A DNA stretch of 64,000 bases from Triplophysa rosa (lineage: Eukaryota > Chordata > Actinopteri > Cypriniformes > Nemacheilidae): the NCBI RefSeq assembly GCF_024868665.1, contig NC_079898.1, forward strand, positions 25,618,685-25,682,684. Direction: 5' to 3'. A program made the translations under genes and the position numbers. The notes below the pieces were generated by a model, which saw only the letters and a program-made list of their open reading frames with translations, did not search any database and was not told the DNA's origin. Shown here piece after piece: positions 1 to 11,819 of this stretch; the stretch's first letter is position 1, and each line of letters begins with the position of its first letter.

Positions 1-420
1 ATGGCTGTTCACAATTTAGCCCCTGGGTATTTGTCAAATTTGGTATCAGCATATACTCGCAGGAGATCTCTGAGGTTTGAAAATCAACACCTCCTGTATG
101 TTTCTAGGACAAAATACAAACACAGGGGTGATAGAGCCTTTTCACAAGCAGGTCCAAAACTGTGGAATGACCTTCCTCTCATTATTAGATCTGTCAACTC
201 ATCGCCAGTCTTCAAAGCTATGTTAAAAACACATCTTTTAAAAACAAATGAGGAGCTGTTGTGATGCAGGTTTAGCTAATTTAAATTGTGCCCATGCTGT
301 TATGTGTTTTGTTGGTGTCTATTTGTGAAACGTATCTGTCTGTGTATGAAATTTTATTGAGATGTCGTGAAGCACTTGGGCAACCTGGTGTTGTAATAAA
401 CTGTGCTATATAAATAAATA
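1..420 (+). mobile_element. LINE (L2/Rex1-like) 3' end, enters from left edge
   Basis: The open frame at 1-264 is the C-terminal tail of a fish non-LTR retrotransposon reverse transcriptase. It shows the familiar ending with a 'GDRAFSQAGPKLWNDLP' block followed by 'VFKAMLKTHLL', then a stop. The 3' UTR runs to about 420 and ends in 'tgctatataaataaataaa', the usual tail of L2/Rex1-type elements. The 5' part lies outside the window. The element ends only about 35 bases before sequence homologous to the first intron of the Ig gene at 5034-7696, so it interrupts that paralogue. The assignment to L2 versus Rex1 is a judgement from the tail. Confidence 0.75.
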
Positions 421-429
421 AAAACAAAC

Positions 430-1755
430 AACAACAAATCAGCAACAAATGCAAATCACAGATATGAAGGAGTGTTATATTAATGCGTGCACGCGCAGAG
501 AGAGAAGAAGAAAGGAGTGATTTTATGTTCACTGAATGTTAAGAATGTTTTCTGTCATCAGTGTTCAGTCTTCACTCCTCTTCTCTTCTGCACTGCTGTT
601 GGTTTCATCTCCACACTATTTCAATAACACCTTCTCAAATCCAACAACTTTTACTCTAGGTGTGCCTTATGTGGCATTTTTGGTCAATTTTCTGTGGCAT
701 TTCAAAAAATCAAAATATATTCCAAAACACATAAAAAACAACAAAGAATTTACCCGGTAACACCAAACCCACCAGCAGAAGTAAAAAAGCCAGAGATTAA
801 ACTACAGTAAACCACTCCATAATGCGCACTTGTGTTTTGCAGAGAAGTGAAGACTAAAGTGTTTTATTAGAGTTGGTAAATGAACTTACCGTTGATGAAA
901 GAGATGATAAAGAGTAAAGAGATTGTGTTCATGTTGTGTCTGAGGTCATAAAAATGACCAGTGAACTTATTTAAGTGTTTGATCTCAAACTAAACCTACA
1001 CAAAGAGTAACAGATGAATTCATTTCTATGATGAGTTCCTACGCTGATGGACATGAAATGATATAGAAATAATGCCTTTGATTCCTTGTCCCAGCGCTGC
1101 GGTCAAATGACTTTAAATAGAAAGTGTGGATGATGACGTGGGGCAACACATGTCTGCACATTCAGGGCCGGTGGCCAGGAGGAGTGGGGGTGAAGCTTGG
1201 GAGATCAACAATTGAACATTTGTCTATATATTAGGTCTGTGCGTTAGCAAGTGCCTCTGTTAACCCTGATAAGTTTAGATAACTCAAACATTTGTGTTAA
1301 AAGTATTACCTCAAAACGTTTTATAAACTCAATTCTTTTGAGTAATGACCGCTAAACACATAAGATCAGTAAACTCAAATTAATTCATTTTCAATTAACT
1401 TTCCATTTTACATGTACTTGAGTTACACTTTGAAAAATGATCAATGTTGTTATGAAGGACCGCCAGCCAATTACAGCTGTAATATTACCAACGTCAAACC
1501 GTCTGTTTCCTCGCAAGCAAATGGTTGACTCGTCTGCACAATGGTAACCTCTTAAAATCCGTCATGTTACAAAACTCCTTAAATAACAGAACAGAACAGA
1601 ATACTAAACATGTATAAGCCTCCTCTCATTGATATTAATACATAAAATAACACTTTTTGTTTTAATTTACTTTCATTATCCAGTCCACACAAAGCATGCT
1701 GGGAATCGCTCTGACGTCATTGGAAGATATAATTTTTTTTTTTGAGTTAAGTGAC
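430..1755 (-). repeat. Partial duplicate of the 6560-8315 Ig-gene 5' region
   Basis: Blocks at 454-690, 751-806, 841-1060 and 1430-1740 reappear in the same order and orientation at about 6579-6790, 7556-7610, 7610-7800 and 7965-8310. They cover intron 1, exon 1 and the upstream flank of the minus-strand Ig gene. The copy at the left lacks most of the intron section between about 690 and 751 (6790-7556 in the longer copy). Short open frames at 536-760 and 6648-6866 fall in this duplicated intron and are not coding. Confidence 0.8.
890..932 (-). pseudogene. Orphan exon 1 (signal peptide) of an Ig receptor
   Basis: On the minus strand an ATG at 932 opens MNTISLLFIISFIN and ends in a phase-1 donor (G|gtaag) at 889. 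The exon is the paralogue of 7651-7696, which encodes the same leader with one extra residue. No Ig exon follows toward the left within the window: the next sequence is intron and then a LINE that runs off the edge. Either the remaining exons lie beyond the LINE, or the gene is dead. Leader identity is well supported; functionality is unknown. Confidence 0.65.
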
Positions 1756-1794
1756 TTAGACTCTCTCTTCCTGCTAGGTCAGTGTTGTCAAGTG

Positions 1795-2097
1795 ATGTTC
1801 TGGTGCCGGGCAGGGCATGAACCCAGCTTGTCTTGACACAGCTTTTACCCATAAGGACTTTAGCATTTCAGTGGAAGTGACTGCTGATGTGTCACCTCCT
1901 GCAAGCCTCCGACAACACTTTCAAACTTGATTAAACACGTGTTGTCTGGTAAGTAATTACTGCGTGAATGAATCCCAAACAACGATTTTAGACATTTGTG
2001 CCCGTGGTGCATCATTTGTGAGATTTGTATGACGTCCTCTCGCTAAAGGATGTGGTCGCTTTTACCAACTTGTTAGCAAGCGCCACTTTTAAGACAC
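1795..2097 (+). repeat. Short form of the 9690-11010 repeat
   Basis: The first part (about 1795-1892, 'gggcatgaacccagcttgtc' onward) matches 9685-9822 and the second part (from 'acctcctgcaagcctccg' to 'aagacacaaaa') matches 10803-11010. Roughly 980 bases present between these parts in the long copies are absent here. The junction falls at a shared 'gtc'. The second part contains a good splice-donor-like string, 'ctg|gtaagtaat', in all three copies. What the repeat is could not be recognised; it may be a former 5' exon with promoter, or a mobile element. Confidence 0.7.
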
Positions 2098-3395
2098 AAA
2101 AAAGCTTTAAAAAATCACAACCCGCTTATAACTGATGTGTGTTTTGTTAGCCACAGACCTTATTTCAGGTGATTTACCAAAAAAGAAAACCCATAGACTT
2201 TTGGGTGATGGAATAGGAAGTGCTTAAATGCTAACTCGCTCCCGGGGTTTGCAAACAAAAATACATCATCTCTGAAGTACTCTATTGCTGCGTTCCAGAC
2301 GACTCGGACTTCAGATAAACATCCTACAAGTCAATTATGTGCATGTTTACCACATAATGTCATTATTAGTGACAGCATGCGGTCTTTAATTTGCTATGTT
2401 ATCGTTATATGGTAGAATTTATATTTTGGGGTGAACTGTACCTTTAATGCAGATTGCACTGCAGCGCCCTCTTGTGCTTAAACATGAAAACACACTGAAA
2501 ACCATCATGTTGTATCGTCTTTACATTTGTGTGTTAAATAATGAGAATTACAGAAAATATTCATCCACGTACAGGTTCTATGACTGTGTGTGAAAACTGA
2601 ACCTTCTGCTTTCTGAAGAGATTTTCCACTGAAATCACAGAATATTATGAGCCAACATAAAGAAAGACATCTCACTTGACCTTTAACCTTTATTAATAAT
2701 GAAAGTAAATTACAGTGTATATTTAGTAAAGTGGAATTCAAGACTAGCATTAGTTTATTAAGAAAACTAAATAATAAACAAAGTCAAATATAAATGCTGA
2801 TGCATTTGTAAAGTTACTTAAAAATGATATTAATACAAAGTGAAAAGATGCATGAAAACTAGAAAACAATCAAGTGTTACTGTATCTTATCTTATACTAG
2901 ATGCAAACATAAATCTTTTTCTAATAAGTGCAATAAAGCAGGTTAGTTAAGTGCTTTATAAAGTTTCTTTTTGCACTGAGAATTGCACTGAGTTTTACAT
3001 TCAGATCACTTCAGAAGAGAGAAATAATTGTTCTTAAGCAAAATACTGGTGATTTTACTGTGCAGCAATACACAAAATATCTTGTGTTTCATGTGTTTAG
3101 TTAAGTACAGCGTTTTCTCACTTATTATTCAAGTGCAAATACATTGAAAAGCTCACAATACCAAAGTTACACAGGTGTTTCAGACACTAGTGTGACTTTA
3201 TCATATTCTACAGTACAAAGTTAAGCAGCAACATCCGTGCAGCGTTTTCTCCCTTATCAAGTGCAAAAAGACGAGATAAGAACCTTATAAAGTTTTATAT
3301 CTGTACTGAGAGTCTGAATTCACATTTACATTCAGATCTGATCAGTAGACAGATGAACAGAATATTTGATGAACAGACATACAGTAATATTATTT
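2098..3395. other. Non-coding, AT-rich 3' flank of Ig genes
   Basis: No gene is seen. A phrase of the type 'aagttt(t)atatctgtactgagagtctgaattcaca ... ttcagatc' occurs at 2960-3005 and 3285-3340 and again near 14010-14125 and 18590-18655, so it belongs to the flanks of the Ig gene family rather than to a separate element. Short open frames here have no recognisable product. Confidence 0.5.
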
Positions 3396-3570
3396 AATGC
3401 ACCACCCGCTCTGCTCTCGGCCTACAAAACCACCACTGGTTCAGCACCCCCGTATCTTCACTCACTAGCCAGTAGAAAGACAGAATCCCCATCAAACACC
3501 GGCATTTTCTTATCTGTCACAGCAGCACATAGAAGAGAAAAACAAGACAGAGAGATTATAACTTAAGTGT
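3396..3570 (-). pseudogene. Relic of an Ig V exon beside a LINE scrap
   Basis: On the minus strand 3570-3465 matches the acceptor and beginning of the V exon at 20094: a 'ctgtgacag'-like acceptor followed by a short frame that keeps the 'FDGDSVFLL' start of the V domain, then meets a stop. The adjacent plus-strand stretch 3400-3475 reads like the end of a LINE reverse transcriptase ('TTTGSAPPYLHSL'). This suggests that a LINE scrap truncated the Ig exon. Only the start of the domain survives. Confidence 0.5.
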
Positions 3571-3840
3571 ACAGGTTAAGATTTCAACAACAATCTCTGC
3601 CTAAACAGCAACATATCGGCCCAGGCATGGAACGGATCTGAACGCAGTTTAATAAAATAAAACAGTGAAAGCAAAAATCACCAGTAAAACACAACTGAGA
3701 ACAAGAAACATCAAAGCAAACAACGACTGACAACAGACAACTGAAACAGCAAGAACAACGAGAAAAACTACAAGGACTACAAAACACATGACACAAACAG
3801 GAAGTAACTGAAGGGGGGACAAGGACTGGATCATGACTTA

Positions 3841-4377
3841 AGGTACGTACAGACCGGACGATAATCGCACGCGCTTTTCGCCAGCGTTTTTCGAGACTTT
3901 TTCAGTGTTCATACCCAAACGATTTTCACTGGCGATGAGCCGAGTGAACGTGCAAAGTCACTCCTTGACAAAGATGGCGCTTAATGAAAAACAGAAACAG
4001 CCCCGTACACAAGGTGGCGCTGCGCAACTTTTTGCTTCTGACACTCGCTTGTTACACAGAAGAAGACTTGGCTTCCTCTTCGTCAATGTGTGCTCGGCAA
4101 GACCGTTTTGTGCTTGAGCGCCACCAAGTGGTGTTTTACTGTAACTTCAGCAGCTCCAGGCACGTGAACAGAAGCGCCAATCTCATTGGTCGTACAGTTT
4201 TTAACACGGCGCGTCAAACCAAAAAAACGAGCCCGAGGTGTTTAAAAAAATGACGCTTTCACACCTGGAGTTTTGCGCGTCGGTGTGCACACTCACAATG
4301 GCGCCCTTTCTTTAGTCACGAGGCGTTACACGTCGACGATAAACCCGCGCGATTACCGTCCCGGTGTGGACAGGCCA
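3841..4377. mobile_element. PIF/Harbinger-like MITE, TTA target duplication
   Basis: The 537-bp block has imperfect inverted ends: the left end 'tacagaccggacgataatcg' pairs with the complement of the right end 'cgattaccgtcccggtgtgg'. It is flanked on both sides by TTA (3838-3840 and 4378-4380), the three-base target duplication typical of Harbinger elements. GC and CpG content are higher than in neighbouring sequence. Open frames inside (3905-4253) resemble no transposase, so it is non-autonomous. Confidence 0.6.
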
Positions 4378-4578
4378 TTAGGTTAGAGCGTTCTTGTAGT
4401 CTTGTGTCACAGGAGCATCTTTATCTTAAATAAGATTGATTTGATCCTGAAATCATATTCTCATATTTCATTAAACCACAAATACACGTCACGATGGCAT
4501 CACGCTGTCAATCACTTTCTCCCACACTGAGTGAACCCTCAATCGTCTTTGATCTTATCCGTCAAAGCGGATAACTCG

Positions 4579-4745
4579 CAATACATTCAATTCAATTTTT
4601 GATTTATGTAGCACTTTTCAAAATTTTCATTGTTGCAAAGCAGCTTTACATACATCATAATAAGGCATTTAGAGAGAAAAAATGAAAGAGAATATAGGGC
4701 ATTAAGAGACATGGTATTATCACAAGTTTTTCTCTATGTAAACTG
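4579..4745 (-). mobile_element. L2/CR1-like LINE 3' tail
   Basis: The string 'cattcaattcaatttttgat', then 'gtagcacttttcaaa' and 'gcaaagcagctttacat', is the reverse complement of the 3' end shared by many cyprinid L2/CR1-type elements, ending '...gctatataaataaaattgaat'. Only the tail is present. There is no coding capacity. Confidence 0.55.
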
Positions 4746-5033
4746 ATGTCAGTGGATTGACAGAAACTATAAATTATTCAATCGAAGTACATTTAATGTA
4801 GGTATATTCATATTTTAATTATTGTAATCATTCGGTTATCTCATCACTAGACTGGGTTTTACAGACAGGATCACAAATTGTTTGTATTAATATTAATTTA
4901 AAAGTGAATCTAGTGTTCTTTAGCATTGAATCCTGTCCACACATCAAACAGAACCAAACTGAACTGTGGCACTGGTATATCACACTATAAACTATGTCAT
5001 ATGAATAATGTCTTGTCTAGAAGTTAATCTTAC

Positions 5034-7696
5034 CTTTGATCCGTCTTAGACAAGGAATGTTGTGGCGACATTGATACACAACAATAGTCATTAGCACCAG
5101 CAGGACAAGCACCAGCAGAGAGAGAGAGAGAGAGAGAGGGAGACGGTCGGGTGGAGAGACACCAGAAGATTGACCTGTAATGATAAATGAAAATACACTC
5201 AAGATATTAAAACATGGTCTGATTCACATTTAAACTGTTAGATCAGATCTAAACTTCATGTTTGTAAATGTACAGACAGTCTGGTGTTATCTGCTTTAGT
5301 CTTGATCACAATGTCAGAGTTTATTCAGAGATAACAACCAGCCGCCTTACGCTATCTTTTACACAAACGTGTCTGTTTTCACTGAGGAGAAAGTTCTGAT
5401 AGAAACTGTGTTTAAATGAATGAATTCACACACAGCTGATGTTAATAAATGTTGATAAATGTTGATATATGACAACTGAGATACTCACTCCTGACATAAA
5501 CACTGAAGGTCTTGTATAATGTCTGTTTGTTGTTATTGATCTTCAGTTTATAAAGTCCAGAATCTGATGATCTGACACCACTGATGGTGAGAGATCCGGT
5601 CCGATCATCCAGCTTCAGTCTGCCTCTGAATCCCTCACCATCATCATATATTGAGCTCTTATTGTCTTCTTTATCATGTTTAGCTATGAGAAGACCTTCA
5701 TCTCCAAACCTCCACAGTATCAGATCATCTCTGTGTGTTTGGACATCAGTGTGTAGAGTCACAGATTCTCCCTCACTCACTGACACTGACTTCACATCAC
5801 CTGTACCAGCACTGATAACATGTGGAGCATCTTCAAGACACAGAGTCACAGACAGAGATGACATGTATCACACTGAACGTATAATTCTGTCATCGTCAAA
5901 CAACAATTAAAGAAATAAAAGTTGTCCTTTCCTGTTGTTTTGTGGTCTGGGGAGAGGAGAGGTCATTTCATCACAGAAAACTATTATTTGTGTGATTAAC
6001 ATTAAATCATAAATTCTGTTTCATTTTTAAAGTGAGAGTAAACAAGACATCTTTATTACATACATAAACACATTTATACTCACCAATGACAGTAACGCTG
6101 AAGTTCTTGTATGTTGTTCCATTGTTGTTGCTGATCTCTGCTTGATAGAGTCCAGTGTGGTTGACTCTCATGTTCTTGATGGTCAGATCTCCAGTCTGAA
6201 CATACACCTGCAGTCTGTCTATGTAACTATCATTAATATTATTATAATAATAATTAACCTCAATGGTCTCATTATCAGCTATTGTAACTAGAGATCTTTG
6301 AGAGTCCTCTTCTTCAACTCTCCATATTATCTTTATAACTCTCTTCATATCAGTGAGATCAGTGTGTAGAGTAACAGAATGTCCCTCCATCACTGTCATC
6401 ACTTCATCACCAAACACACCTGAACAACACAAACACACAACTGGAGTTCAGAGAAGAAACCTGTTATACTGATGGAAGTGATCAATGGTTTAAACATGAC
6501 AGCTGCTTTAATTCTTGGATGAATGTTTACAGACATATAGGTTTGACTGCAGAGAACTTATGGAATGTAAGAGAAGAAATCACAGATATGAAGGAGTGTG
6601 ATCTCTCTCAGAGAAGAAGAAGAAAGGAGAGATTTTATGTTCACTGAATGTTTTCTGTCATCAGTGTTCAATCTTCACTCCTCTTCTCTTCTGCACTGCT
6701 GTTGGTTTCATCTCCACACTATTTCAATAACACCTTCTCAAATCCAACAACTTTTACTGTAGGTGTGCCTTATGTGGCATTTTTTGGTCAATTTTCTGTG
6801 GCATTTCAAAAAATGAAAATATATTCCAAAAACACATCAAAAACAACAAAGAAATCGACCATTTGATAATTACTGTATATACCTTCACTAAATATACATA
6901 TAACGCTGTGATAGGAGAATGGATCTTTTTGGTCATCTGCTGGTCAAAACATATTCTTTGGAAAACTGTAATTGCTAAAGTGTTTCTCTAACCCAGATCA
7001 ATATGAAGAACAAACTTATATCATTAAAGGAATTTTAAAGGCACACTTTATTTTGTGGTAAATTGGTTAATAGTCCAAAAACACAGCATGAATGTTTAAA
7101 GGAAGAATATATATATATATATTTATGTAAAATATGAATATATGAATAAAGAGTCAGAAAAAACCTGACAGACTGATCTCAGATCACATTATAAATGTAA
7201 CAAACCTGCTGAAAAAAACAATAGAAGTCCAATAGAAACCATCACAGAAAATCTAATGTTTACATTGAAATATCATCATAAACCAGTAGCTTTTTACATT
7301 AAAACCATTACAAAATTATAGTGCTTTGGGCTTCATTCCAATATGATTATGCTCCAGATAACACCCCACCCATAGAATCCATCACATACCAGCAGACGCC
7401 ATTATAGTTTCCAGTAAAACCAGTACAATTCCCATTATAACCATTAAATCCATCAAATGTTCTGTTGTGTTTTAAGGAGCTGTTTTTTATACGAACTTAC
7501 GATGTCGTCGCACACAAGAGCATATTTATTGAAATAAAAGTTCAATTGTGAAAACACCCGGTAACACCAAACCCACCAGCAGAAGTAAAAAAGCCAGAGA
7601 TTAAACTCTGAAGACTAAAGTGTTATATTAGAGTTGGTAAATGAACTTACCGTTGATGAATAAAGAGATGATAAAGAGTAAAGAGATTGTGTTCAT
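5034..7696 (-). CDS. CD2/SLAM-like receptor with two V-type Ig domains (3' end not found)
   Basis: Four exons join in phase 1 with consensus sites: leader 7696-7651 (MNTISLLFIISLFIN), V domain 1 6419-6084, V domain 2 5830-5489, membrane exon 5174-5034. Domain 1 starts after 'GVFGDEV' and both domains carry the 'DRL...TGDLTI...GLY' pattern of V-type folds. Both lack the canonical B- and F-strand cysteines ('SVTLHTD', 'GLYQAEIS', 'GLYKLKIN'), as in the first domains of CD2/CD48-type receptors. Domain 1 has several N-glycosylation sequons. The membrane exon encodes a Leu/Val-rich segment ending 'VYQCRHN' and a basic stretch. The exon after the phase-1 donor at 5033 could not be identified, so the cytoplasmic tail is unknown. 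The acceptor of domain 2 could also lie slightly downstream. Probably a leukocyte surface protein; the ligand is unknown. Confidence 0.8.
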
Positions 7697-7730
7697 GTTG
7701 TGTTTGAGTTCATAAAAATGACCAGTGAAC

Positions 7731-7738
7731 TTATTTAA
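7731..7738 (-). promoter_or_regulatory. Possible TATA-like element
   Basis: TTAAATAA on the minus strand, 35 bases upstream of the ATG at 7696, is conserved in the duplicate at about 967-974. The spacing would leave an almost absent 5' UTR, so this may not be the functional TATA box. Confidence 0.25.
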
Positions 7739-8329
7739 GTGTTTGATCTCAAACTAAACCTACACAAAGAGTAACAGATGAATTAATTTCTATGATGAGT
7801 TCCTACGCTGATGGACATGAAATGATGCCTTTGATTCCTTGTCCCAGCGCTGCTGTCAAATGACTTTAAATAAGTGAATGACAATAGATGTACAGTGTGG
7901 GTGATGGGGAGGGGCAACACATTTCTGAACATTTATTTCATTTTTCCATTTTCCATGTACTTGAGTTTCACTTTGAACAATTATCAATGTTGTTATGAAG
8001 GAACATCAGCCAATAACAGCTGTAATATTACCATCGTGATGACTTCAGATCAAACGATTAAGTTCTGAAATGAGTCTGTTTTCATACTAAGCAAATGATC
8101 GACTCGTCTTAACCTCTTAAAATCCCTCATGTCACAAAACTCTTTAAATAACAGAACAGAACAGAATACTAAACATGTATAAGCCTCCTCCCATTGATAT
8201 TAATACATAAAATAACACTTTTTTTCAAGATTTACTTCCATTATCAAGTCCACACAAAGCATGCTGGGAATCGCTCGGACGTCATTGGAAGATATAATTA
8301 AACATTTTGAGTTAAGTGAGTTCTTATTA

Positions 8330-9460
8330 TTTTGTCACTGAAACTCAAAATATCAAAATCATTAAACACTCTTTTTCACAGTTTTGAGTACAGTTCACTC
8401 ATTTTTAATGATCAGATTATACTGTTTGAGAATACACTGTAAATATCAGGATAGATGGGTCTTAGATCCCAAACTATGGGCCGCGCCCCTCAAGTGGGCA
8501 GCACAGGGGAATAAAATGACTCACTCAAGTCACTTGGCTGTTGTGGTGCATTACAGTTAAAACAATGAACGTGGGAAGTCTGAAACCCCGGGTTCATCCG
8601 TGCTGTAAACGCACTGGTGTCACATCCGTGATAGCACAATAAATGTCATTGATACTTTTTGGAATAAATTTGTCCAATGCACTAGCCAAGGGACTTGAAA
8701 GGTCAGGACTTGTGAAGCTTACAAACAGCATTTGTTTGATAAAACTCCACCAAACATACCCACATGTCATCTCTGAGAGCTCGAAGCTAAATAAAAATTA
8801 TCGTTAGCGGTATCACCATCAATGTACTATCGAAAAATGTTTTGCAATAGTTACATACAGTATATGGATATTTTTGCACAGCCCTATATATATATACAGT
8901 ATATAGGTTTGTAATGATGTACTGTGATGAGAAGGATTGTGTATGGAAGGGACGGGTGCCGTGGCTTCACCTCACTTCAAATATAAATACTTCTGTGTGG
9001 TTTTGACAAATATGAATCAATTATTATTCAGCATCATCTTATTTTAAATTGATGATTGAAGCAAGATAAAGACGAACCCTTTCAGATTATGATATAAACT
9101 ACAGAAAGTAGAGATGGTTGAAGTCTGTAATGAATGTTTAGGCTCTCTCGTCCTGTGACTGTGAACAGAGACTTCTCATCGTCATGTTTAAAAACATCTT
9201 CTGTTAGCAGCACTCTTGTGCTTTAGTGTATGTGTGATTGTATTGTTTCAGGAAAGTGAGAAAGAGCGCTAACGTCATGTTTTCATTCAGTTCTATTATA
9301 GTCCTACATGCCTGTCATCATCTTTGATCATCTCTAGGACCATATGTCCTGTCTCATGACTCCAGAAGTGTTCTTGTTTAAGTGATTATCTATTGATAAC
9401 CGATCACGTGAGCTTGATTTACTCAAGTAATGATGTAGTTCGTTGACTCTGTTAGCTTGA
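8330..9460. other. Non-coding stretch
   Basis: No gene is seen. The sequence is AT-rich with short dinucleotide TA runs near 8885-8905 and a GC-rich patch near 8475-8520. The right limit is where the large duplication begins. Confidence 0.4.
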
Positions 9461-9689
9461 ATACTGCTGTATTTTGGATGTAAGGCAGGTCGGCCTGTGG
9501 AACTCTGTGAGAATGATGAAGCTGATGATGAAACTGGGAAAACTACTAACAAAATCTTCCTCGCCTAATTTGCATTCTTGACTCTTGACTTCATTTATCA
9601 TCCAGTTTGATGCACAACTAAACAGAAAGGATGACTTTCCCATCCCACCTCACCGTGCAGGAGACAGAGACAGCCTTGTTCAGATGTTC

Positions 9690-11010
9690 TGGTGCTGAGA
9701 ACATTCCTCAATGTATGACTGTCTGGACTTGAACAGGGCATGAACCAGCTTGTCTTTTAAATAGAGACAGTTTGTTACCTATAAGGACTTCAACATTTCA
9801 GTGGAAGTGACTGCTGATATGTCGAGTTCACTTAAACTAATGCCAAGTTGTTTCCGGATCCCTAAGATTCTCAGCTGGTGTGTGTCTGTGCTCCACCTAA
9901 TACATTCACATACACACATGTATACTGTATATATGAAGGAAATATTTACATGTATTTATTTATATTTACCAATGATTGAAATTATATACAAATGTTTATT
10001 AATTTTCATTATTTTAATTTTTCTTAAATTTATGCATGTATGTGTATGTGTTTGTAAATACAAAATTATTACGAAAAATACACAGACATATATTATGTAA
10101 ACACAAACTTTTACTGTGGATGCGATTAATCATGATTAAATATTAAAGGCGGGGTAACCCATTTCTGAATGACACTTTAGAAAACTGAGACGAGCCGAGT
10201 ACCAAAACTAACAGATGTTTGTGTTCATTCACTGAGGAGATTGTGTAGTGGTGCTCAAAGTACACACTTTATTTAACACAAATGTCACAATAGAGTACCT
10301 CAGAGATGACATATTTTTGTTGGCCAACCCGGAAGTAGCGCTGCGCTGGTTCCCTCGATCTAAAGCCTGTGCAGTTTTCTCATAGACTTTTGGAAGATCA
10401 CACAAAATAAGCTCTGATTAACAAAGGTTTATGATGCTCACAGGTTTTGTCTATCACGATCATCTTTACAGATTAACACAATGGGGCGGTTTCCTACACA
10501 GGGATTAGTTTAAACCAGGACTAGGCCTTAGTTAAATTAGTATATTTAAGTCGATTTAAAAGAACATACCTTATAAAAAACATTACTGGTGTGCATCTAA
10601 GACAAAACAAACGCACTAAAATATTTTAAGATATGTCAGTGTGAGTTGTTTTCGATCAAGACACCTCTAACATTTGAGTTAGTCTGGGACTAGTTTTAAA
10701 CCCTGTCTGGGAAACCACCCCATAATTTGATATTTTTGAAGCCTAAACACAATCGGCAGAAGTAAAAAGCTAACACGAGGCTATAAACAGATTCATCAAC
10801 GTCACCACCTGCAAGCCTCCGACAACACTTTCAAACTTGATTAAACACGTGTTGTCTGGTAAGTAATTACTGCGTGAATGAATCCCAAACAACGATTTTA
10901 GACATTTGTGCCCGTGGTGCATCATTTGTGAGATTTGTATGACGTCCTCTCGCTAAAGGATGTGGTCGCTTTTAGCAACTTGTTAGCAAGCGCCACTTTT
11001 AAGACACAAA
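9690..11010 (+). repeat. Long form of an unclassified repeat
   Basis: Its two ends match 1795-2097, where the middle is missing. The middle (about 9823-10802) is AT-rich, with a patch 'cccggaagtagcgctgcgct' near 10328 and a MITE at 10482-10722. No protein is encoded. The second copy lies at 29821-31141 inside the duplicated block. Confidence 0.6.
10482..10722. mobile_element. MITE with TGGGG(C/T)GGTTTCC inverted ends
   Basis: The left end 'tggggcggtttcctacacag' pairs with the complement of the right end 'ctgtctgggaaaccacccca', and the inner parts ('ggactaggcctta' and 'gtctgggactag') extend the inverted repeat. It is 241 bp and non-coding. The identical element at 30613-30853 shows that insertion came before the duplication. 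The superfamily was not determined. Confidence 0.7.
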
Positions 11011-11568
11011 AGTGTTTAATAACAAACTTCAGTTCAGTTGATGTAAAATGGTTACAAAGTAATTGCATAAAATTGTAAATCCAAATGTATGTGATATGAC
11101 CTGCGAGACAGGACGGTGAAGAGAGAAAGTTTAGAAGAAGAAGAGTCAGAGGAGAAGAGCCCAGACCAGAGCTTCTCTTACATTTCCTTTTCATCCTTTC
11201 CTTGACCATGTGACTAAACTTAACATGACACATTCAAACTGACCAATCAGAAGACCACCTTTAACCCACCTGTACTGGACCCCCAATACACAAACATGTC
11301 TAGAGTCTATAGGGGTTGATCTCAGCCCCCTGTGATCTTTAGAAGGGCAAATGGTGCCTTTGGGGAAGAAAGAGGGGGTTGTGATTTTTATTGTTAAAAA
11401 TATTGTTAATATTCATAAGGGCTTTTATTGAGATATCAGCAGATCACGCAACGTGTGTGCTTTTCTGAAAATATAACTTTTTCTTGCTGTAGTTGAGATA
11501 ACACAGAGCAAACAACACATTCTGTTTGAGAGATTGTGATGAATCAAAATTCTGTTTTATTGTTGCAG

Positions 11569-11819
11569 ATCCGTCCACTGAATTATTCTCCTGCTGTTGT
11601 GGTTTTACTGATGCTGTGATCCGATTGGTCGTCTCTGCTCTTGTGGGCGTGGCTACGGTTGCTGTTCTGGTTTATGACCTCAGATCCACACAGAATCGGC
11701 GCCAGACCACGACTAACAAGGGGGCAAGTGGCTCCACGTGGGAGGGCACACAATCAGCATCATTAATACAAAAAAGTCAAAACTACCACATTTACCACAT
11801 TTCAAGTGAACAAGAATAA
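11569..11819 (+). pseudogene. Isolated membrane exon of an Ig receptor with a TE-derived tail
   Basis: After the acceptor 'tgttgcag' the frame reads '[20 protein letters not shown]' and a hydrophobic segment nearly identical to the membrane exons at 15827 and 35961. The normal basic tail is replaced after 11688 by inserted DNA, and the frame continues for about 43 residues into it before a stop at 11817-11819. The original tail sequence resumes after the insertion at about 12367. No Ig exon lies upstream; the 9690-11010 repeat occupies that place. The remnant 3' UTR is recognisable at 12415-12560. Most likely dead, unless another gene splices to it. Confidence 0.7.

Noticed and set aside
536..6866. 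Similar open frames at 536-760 and 6648-6866
   Set aside because: They are similar only because they lie in a duplicated first intron. The C-termini diverge through frameshifts, and no known domain is present.
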